Below are positions 58,333-64,000 of a stretch of 64,000 bases of DNA, one piece after another (position 1 is the first letter of the stretch; every line of letters starts with the position of its first letter). Below the pieces are notes generated by a model that ran no database searches, was not told the DNA's origin, and saw nothing but the letters and a program-made list of their open reading frames with translations. Source of the stretch: Tetradesmus obliquus (lineage: Eukaryota > Chlorophyta > Chlorophyceae > Sphaeropleales > Scenedesmaceae); NCBI GenBank assembly GCA_030272155.1, contig CP126198.1, forward strand, positions 2,480,001-2,544,000. The letters are read 5' to 3'. Both the position numbers and the translations under genes were made by a program.

Positions 58333-58715
58333 CCAGTTGACTGTGAGACAAGGTAACTGTATAAAGAATTTCAGGGAAGCCAATACATCCTGCAATAACT
58401 GCATGCAGCTAGGTAAGCTGTTGCGGGATGGTCCGCATGCTAGTCAGTTTGTCAGGCTGTGGTGGTGGATCCTATTTTGGGGCGTGCAATGTTGTGACCT
58501 GCAACAGCCGATGTGCCGGCAGATCCGCGTGGAGCTCAGCATGCACGGCGGCGACTCTGCACTGGCAGTGCTGCTGGCAACCTGTGCCTGAGAGCTAGGC
58601 AGCTGGCTGTGGCCACAGCCACAGTGGCCATGGCCTACAAGGGCGCGGGGCGCAGCTAGGCTTGCTGTTTTGCAGGGTGGTCCGCATGTTCGTCGGTTTG
58701 TCCGGGCTGGGTGCC
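58255..58715 (+). repeat. tandem duplication of the kinase 3' end and 3' UTR
   Basis: The segment encoding SMHSGDSALA and the stop region (about 58265-58340), plus following text including GGATGGTCCGCATG (about 58427), recurs at about 58535-58610 and 58670-58710. The offset is about 250-275 bp. Confidence 0.7.
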
Positions 58716-60803
58716 GATATCTTTGCATTACATTACATTACATGCTCCACTCAACGAGGAGTGGGAACCCCAGTCAGGAGCCAACGAGAGGCTCATAGGG
58801 GGGAGGGGTTTGCTTACCGCGTGCAGTCTTGTGACCCGCAAATCTTTCTGCGGCTCGCTGGGCTAGTCCCTGGGGTCGGGCAGTCCTGGAAGTGTGTTAC
58901 AAAGTATTCATGGTGGCATGGGCCGTTGCAGACATGTGAGTATCTATTATGTGGCATTGTGCTGTTGCAAAAATGTGTTCACCTGCAGATCTCTGTACCC
59001 GTCTCACGTGCTTTTGCAAGCAAGGGGGTTGTGGGGGCAGTGGCCCATGTCATGCATTAGTCTGATGGCTGCAAGGGTTAAGGGTGCAAGCGTAAGAATG
59101 CTTGTTACAGTTGGTGTCAAGCAAAGGATTACGAGTCCTGAGGACCACGTTGGATGAGTAACTGCGCATGTCAAGCAAAGCCGGGCGCCGCTGGACGGTC
59201 CGCGTGATGTCCGATGCTGCACTGGCATGTGCTCCTGGCGGACCTGCTGTAATGTCTGCAACTCTTGATACTGCTCGCCGCGCTTGCGCTTAAGCAAAAC
59301 ATTGCCATGCACACTGCATGTGGCCAGCATGTAACTAACCTTCATTGAATTCAGCCAGCTATAACAGGGCTCTTTCAAAGACTAGAGTCTAGTGTCACTG
59401 CATCAGACGCAAGCCCGCAGGGGAAATTACGATCGGCAATGCTCAAGTCATGGAAGTGAGGAGTTGTTAGACGACGGAAGTTTTATTACGTTGCTTTGGC
59501 AATCCCGGCACGGCGTGAGACCAAGTGACACCAACACCAAGTCCAACCCAGCTACACAAGCACAACCGCCAACTTCACCTATCACCCCTGTGCTGCAAGG
59601 GGGCGTGGGGAGTCATCATTGTTTTGATTTTTATACACTTAACCACGTAGTCTGAGGCGTAGTCTTCATTTTTGGACGTCGAGGGTTTTCCGAGGGTTTT
59701 CCGGAAACCCAGGAAACCCCTCAGACACAGATGCCCCCCGGAAAAAAACAGTGATCCTTCAGAATGAGGTGAAACCATTTTTGGTCTCCTCAGCCCCGAA
59801 TTGGGTGGCCAACCAGCATCTGCCAGCAAAAGTTACCACGTTGCAGCGGCAAGAGTGTGCTTGCCAGCAACGCAGTCGTTTGTTGGATTTAACAACATTC
59901 ATTTTGTTTGTCTATGTGCTTGCGAGCTCACACCGCAGGGCTGCCTGCATGGAGCCAAAATGTGAAGCACCGTCACTAGTGACATGGGCACAACCACAAC
60001 ACACACAATATTTAATTCAAGTTTGAATTGCCGTCCAATCCTTTTTGTCCGGAAATGCCGTGCCTTCAGGCAGCGCTGGCGCAACGTGATAGACACCGAA
60101 GGGCGCGATGGGCGTTCGAGGGCCGCACACCCAGAACTTTACACATCAATTACCTCTGTGGTGGCTTTGCTGCTGACACGCACCAAGGACTGCGCTGCAG
60201 TTTCAGGTGCTCTCCTTGCCCAACGATAGACCAAACCTCACCACACGTGTACATAAGGCTTTGCAACTATGCGTTGCAGCGAGAGAGTTTCTGCTTGAAG
60301 CAGTCTGCCACGCGACAACGAGACAGTGCGACCCACTGTTGCGCGCAACCTGTAAAGAGCATTCGATAGCTAAAACAAGAGCCATGAAGCAAAATTGCTA
60401 TGGTCAATCATACGCAGGTGAACTCGTTGCCAAGCACTTCATCATGAACCTCACACCCTGCAGCGCCTCTTCGAGGCAGAGTCTGCACAGCCCAAGCTGC
60501 CACCAGCAGCCTATAGGTTTGTGCGTTGGCTAAAGCGCGGCCAACCACCAGCGTTCAAGATGCCACACATGCCTTTTGTGGTCCAAAAGTCTGACAGATA
60601 GATAGAGGGGTCCGCCCTGTGTGTGTCCTGCTGGGCAAGCTTGCACTGTCACTTCACGTCGCCAGTATGAACCAGTTGGCTTGCGTGCCATGCATCTGTA
60701 GTGACATACTACATGCCGACAGCAACAGAGGCAGGCAATCCCCTAACCCAAAAAGCAGCAGTCGCAGAGACGTCTACTGAGACTATGACAAACTATGCTG
60801 CTG
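58716..60803. other. intergenic region between kinase and SET gene
   Basis: Lower CTG density than elsewhere. Contains an (ATTAC)n microsatellite near 58726-58742, an inverted repeat at 59650-59726, and frame-broken coding-like text at 60030-60570. No intact gene recognised. Confidence 0.4.
59650..59726. repeat. palindromic inverted repeat
   Basis: GAGGGTTTTCCGAGGGTTTT (59681-59700) faces GGAAACCCAGGAAACCCCTC (59703-59722). Outer GTCTGAGG (59650) and CCTCAGAC (59719) add a further arm. A strong hairpin is possible. Confidence 0.65.
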
Positions 60804-61413
60804 CTATCTGGAGGCCATCACCTGCAGGAGCATGTTACACACGCTGACTCACCCCTCTTGTAGGCTTGCAACTGCCAGCTACAGCACCGCTACCAGCACC
60901 AGCACCAGCCAACACAGACAGCGCACGCTGGCACAGCTGCAGGCACCTTGTCAAGCTACGCTTGTAGCACACACGCCACGCAACAGCAAGCTCAGCACAC
61001 TCGGCCTCCTGCTGCTGCCGGTCCCCTGTCACTGCTGCCTGCTGCGCTGCAGCCGGCGGCTCTGCACAACCTGCTGCTGCTGCTGCTGCTGCCTGCTGCG
61101 CCGCAGCCAGTTGCTCTCCCCTACCTGCTGCTGCTGCCTGATCCAGGACGCCTCCCTCACCGACACAGCTGCCACAACTATTAGCTTGTAACGATTCATC
61201 CGTTGCTGCTGCTGCAGCCTGTGGTGCCATGCTAAGCTTGCACAGCAGCCCTTCATCTTCACCTAATGTTGTTTCCAGTCCAGCCAGCTGCATGCTGCAT
61301 GCTGCTTCCAAGCTGGCCAGTGCAATGCGCTCGCTGCAGGCTGAGATAGGCTCGCCGCAGAGAGCAAGGTGGGAGGTGGACTTGAGCTCAGCAGGAGTGG
61401 CAGCAGCCAGCCT

Positions 61414-61445
<32 letters not shown>

Positions 61446-61949
61446 CAAACAAAGCAGCACATGCGCAGCTTGCGGCTGCTCAAAGGCTCTGTTTGCTTGC
61501 ATGTCAACTTACAACCCCTCTCGAGTTGTAGTGTTAAAGCCTCTGCAGGTAGAGGGCATGCAGCCCAGGAACGATGTGCTGCACGCTTGGTGGCACCAAG
61601 CAGCTGTGTAAATGCCGCGTCGCAGAATGCCTCCTGAATAGCCTCGCCTGAGCGCCTGCAGCAGCTGCCACGATGGCTGCCCCGATACATGCACATAGCA
61701 ATCTGCAGCCGCCACTTCTAATATGGCTCCCTGCCCTGGCTTCTGCTGCTGCCGCCGCCACTGCCGCTCGCCCTGCTGCTGCTGCTGCGCCTGCTGCAGG
61801 GCCTGCTGCAGCAGCTGCAGCGGCAGCAGTGCTGTCTCGTGGGGGTTGTCATGCAGCAGGAAGCCATACAACTCCAGGAGGTCCAGGTTGGGGTGCCTGC
61901 CGTAGCACAGGAAGACTTGGTCACCAGGGGCATAGCTGCAGTACATCAA

Positions 61950-61986
<37 letters not shown>

Positions 61987-62202
61987 GGTAGCGGTGGCAG
62001 CATCAGTTTACACAACAATTAATTGGAGGCAGAAGAAGTGGGTTCTCAGTTCTGTGGATCAAGCCTTGAGCTGTTGCTTGTAGTCACGAGGAGTGCATAG
62101 GTGATTGTTTGATCATGGCAGCAGGAAGCCATACAAATCCAGGAGGTCCAGGTTGGGGTGCCTGCCGTAGCACAGGAAGACCTGCTCACCACGGGCATAG
62201 CT

Positions 62203-62259
<57 letters not shown>

Positions 62260-62815
62260 ACACAGCAGTGAAGCACAGGCAACATGTGTGTTTGGGTAGG
62301 TGTAGATGCTGGCAGCAACGCATCAGACCTCCAGAGCATGTAAAAGGACAAAATTTCACAAAGCCAGGATCCCGAAGGACGGTGGTAATGCACAGCTGCG
62401 CACCACAAGCAATGCTAGGCCAGAAGACCCCCGCCCAAGTCTCCTGCATGTGCCAGCGTGCTGCATTGCTACACAGCTCAAATAGAAAGTTCTGGCTTTT
62501 CTGGCATCCCTGCGAACTCTGTGTGCAAAGCTAACAAAACATGTACATCATGCCTTTTCGCTGGGCGCACAATGCACACGCGCACCTGCGCCGCGCCACA
62601 ACCTTGTACGCGCCAGCAGCTGCATCAAAGTGCCCGTCACCACACAGCGCAGCATCACCAGCGTCACCAGCAGCATCACCAACTGCACCCCCGTCAGCTG
62701 CAGCGCCACCAGCGTCACCAGCAGCATCTGCTGCGTCACCACCGCCAGCTGCAGCAGCTGCTCCACTTGCACCAGCTGCAGCTGCAGCGGCTGCACCACT
62801 TTCACCAGCTGCACC

Positions 62816-62851
<36 letters not shown>

Positions 62852-63174
62852 AGTATTGCCAGAAGCAACACCAGCCTCTACGGCATCAGCTGCGCCACAA
62901 CCTGCAGCAGTTGCTCCTGCATCAGCAGCAGCATCAGCAGCATCACCACTGTTGCTAGCAGCACCAACTGCATACAGCACACCGCCCGCTGCAGTAGGTT
63001 GTATGGCTGCATCACCAGCGGCCTCATCACTGCAGCCCTCTGACCGGTTAGCTACGGCTGTTCCTGCTGCTGCAGAGCTGCAGCTGCAACTGCAGACGGC
63101 TGCACTGCCGTTGCAGCAGGCAGCGTCTGCATGCTGCCTCCTCTCAGCTTGCTGCTGGTGTAGCACTCCAGACA

Positions 63175-63209
<35 letters not shown>

Positions 63210-63510
63210 ATCTCCTGTTCCTTTGCTTCTACACATCTTGGTGATACATGCTGCTGCTGAAGCCGGTGCTGCTGCTGCTGCTGGCCCTGCTGCTGCTGCT
63301 GCTGCTGCTGGTGGTTTGCTACCAGCTGCTGTGCAGCCGCAACCACGTCAGGCGTGTATGGGGCCGGCGGCGGAGCGTAGTTGTGCAGGTCACCCAGCGG
63401 AGTGAGGCAGCCGCAGGGGGGGTCATCTGGGTGATACATGGTGCGTGATAACACACAGGATGCAGCCCAGCAGTAGGCTGGCCAGCTGCACCACTTCCTG
63501 GCTAGGCCTG
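60804..63510 (-). CDS. SET-domain (Rubisco LSMT/SETD-like) methyltransferase, 3' part
   Basis: Mapped exons 63507-62586, 61935-61513, 61411-60853 and a tiny tentative last exon 60821-60804 (VMASR, stop) join with matching phases. The 5' part lies at or beyond the right edge. The SET signature crosses the first join: WAASCVLSRTMYHPDDPP, CGCLTPLGDLHNYAPPPAPY, then after a long Gln/Ala insertion VARR joins SYAPGDQVFLCYGRHPNLDL and LELYGFLLHDNPHE. The last large exon has LALCGEPISACSERIALASL and AWRVCYKRSLTRCL, as in the Rubis-subs-bind domain of this family. Expected to be a protein-lysine methyltransferase; the target is unknown. About 300 residues of low-complexity sequence inside the SET core is unusual. 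If the 60853 donor is not used, the stop would be at 60835. Exon 61935-61513 is partly weak in its C-terminal half. Confidence 0.8.
62105..62215 (-). repeat. decoy copy of the start of SET exon 61935
   Basis: CTGCAG plus YARGEQVFLCYGRHPNLDL and YGFLL repeats the genuine exon start about 265 bp upstream, then hits a stop. A CAG run (about 62211-62256) lies directly before it. Confidence 0.75.
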
Positions 63511-63589
63511 TGGCAGCAGCAGTGCAGCGCAGCAGAGCAGGCGACAGGAGAGTTGAGCCGGAGCATCGCGCGTACATCAGCGTGTATGG

Positions 63590-63870
63590 TGCCGGCGGTG
63601 GTGGAGCATAGAAAGTTGTGCAGGTCACCCAGCGGGGTGAGGCAACCGCAGGGGGGTCATCTGGGTGGTACATGGTGCGCGACAACACACAGGATGCAGC
63701 CCAACACCAAGCTGGCCAGCTGCACCACTTCTTGGCAAGGCCTGCAGGCAGAAGTCAGCAAAGTCACCACTGGGAATCATCAGCATTGAATATTGTGAAT
63801 TATAACACAAAGGATGCAGCCCAACAGTAGGCTAGCCAGCTGCACCACTTCCTGGCCAGGCCTGCAACGG
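63590..63870 (-). repeat. two decoy copies of the start of SET exon 63507
   Basis: Copies starting at acceptors near 63745 and 63857 repeat the block encoding the SRTMYHPDD region. The 63590-63745 copy carries a one-base deletion after DDPP that shifts frame. The 63800-63857 copy diverges after about 60 bp. Confidence 0.75.
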
Positions 63871-64000
63871 CAGCAGTGCAGTAGAGCAGGCGACAGGCAG
63901 GCAGAGTTGTGGGAGGTGGCATGCAAAAACGGCTGGCAACCCAGCATCAAACAGCAGCAAGTGAAGCAACAGCAGCACCGGCTCTTCAAGCATCCTCCTA
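63871..64000. other. window edge, probably intron or 5' part of the SET gene
   Basis: No exon could be identified. The SET gene's start codon is not in the mapped part. Confidence 0.3.

Overview
The window reads as nuclear DNA of a green alga, probably a chlorophyte of the class Chlorophyceae. The basis is intron-rich genes with GTGAGT/GTGCGC-type donors and CTGCAG-type acceptors, a TGTAA polyadenylation motif 21 nt after the VMA12 stop, very abundant CTG/CAG triplet arrays that become poly-Gln, poly-Ala or poly-Ser in proteins, and gene content (expansin-like wall protein, CDPK-like kinase, GT61 glycosyltransferase, Rubisco-methyltransferase-like SET protein). No rRNA, tRNA, CRISPR array or bacterial operon was recognised. 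All gene models were spliced by eye. The main support is that codon phase matches across nearly every junction and that protein motifs continue across joins.

Layout. 0.36-3.5 kb: a divergent pair, TMA7-like (-) and VMA12/TMEM199-like (+). 4.1-9.1 kb: a mobile-element region. Two identical 723-bp elements with 25-bp terminal inverted repeats, in direct orientation, flank a Tc1/mariner-like DDE transposase gene. The transposase's single intron is almost entirely an antisense ORF with a PD-(D/E)XK (Vsr/DUF559-like) look. 9.7-12.7 kb: a secreted protein ending in a hedgehog-type Hint (Hog) domain. 14.1-29.5 kb (-): one very large gene of at least 19 exons with helical EF-hand/p25-alpha-like modules and C-terminal TPR-like repeats, including a tandem array of about 180-bp exon-intron units. 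31.7-33.5 kb: a secreted protein made of two about 250-residue repeats. 37.5-39.4 kb (-): a single-domain expansin-like protein. 40.5-45.6 kb (-): a GT61/DUF563 glycosyltransferase with a membrane anchor. 47.1-58.3 kb (+): a CDPK-like kinase with an about 1,400-residue low-complexity linker before its EF-hands. 60.8-63.5 kb and beyond the right edge (-): a SET-domain protein, 5' truncated by the window end.

The most striking pattern is that exon-intron junctions are locally duplicated in tandem. In the large TPR gene, the expansin, GT61, CDPK and SET genes, a piece containing the end or start of an exon plus its splice site is repeated one to four times in the adjoining intron. The extra copies often carry frameshifts or stops, so they look like decoy or fossil exons. 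Many acceptors also sit at the end of (CTG)n arrays, so the triplet repeat itself supplies the 3' splice signal.

The two most unusual objects are the antisense nuclease-like ORF packed into the transposase intron, and the systematic duplication of splice junctions. The genes are otherwise independent housekeeping, signalling and cell-wall/secretory genes with no evident shared pathway.
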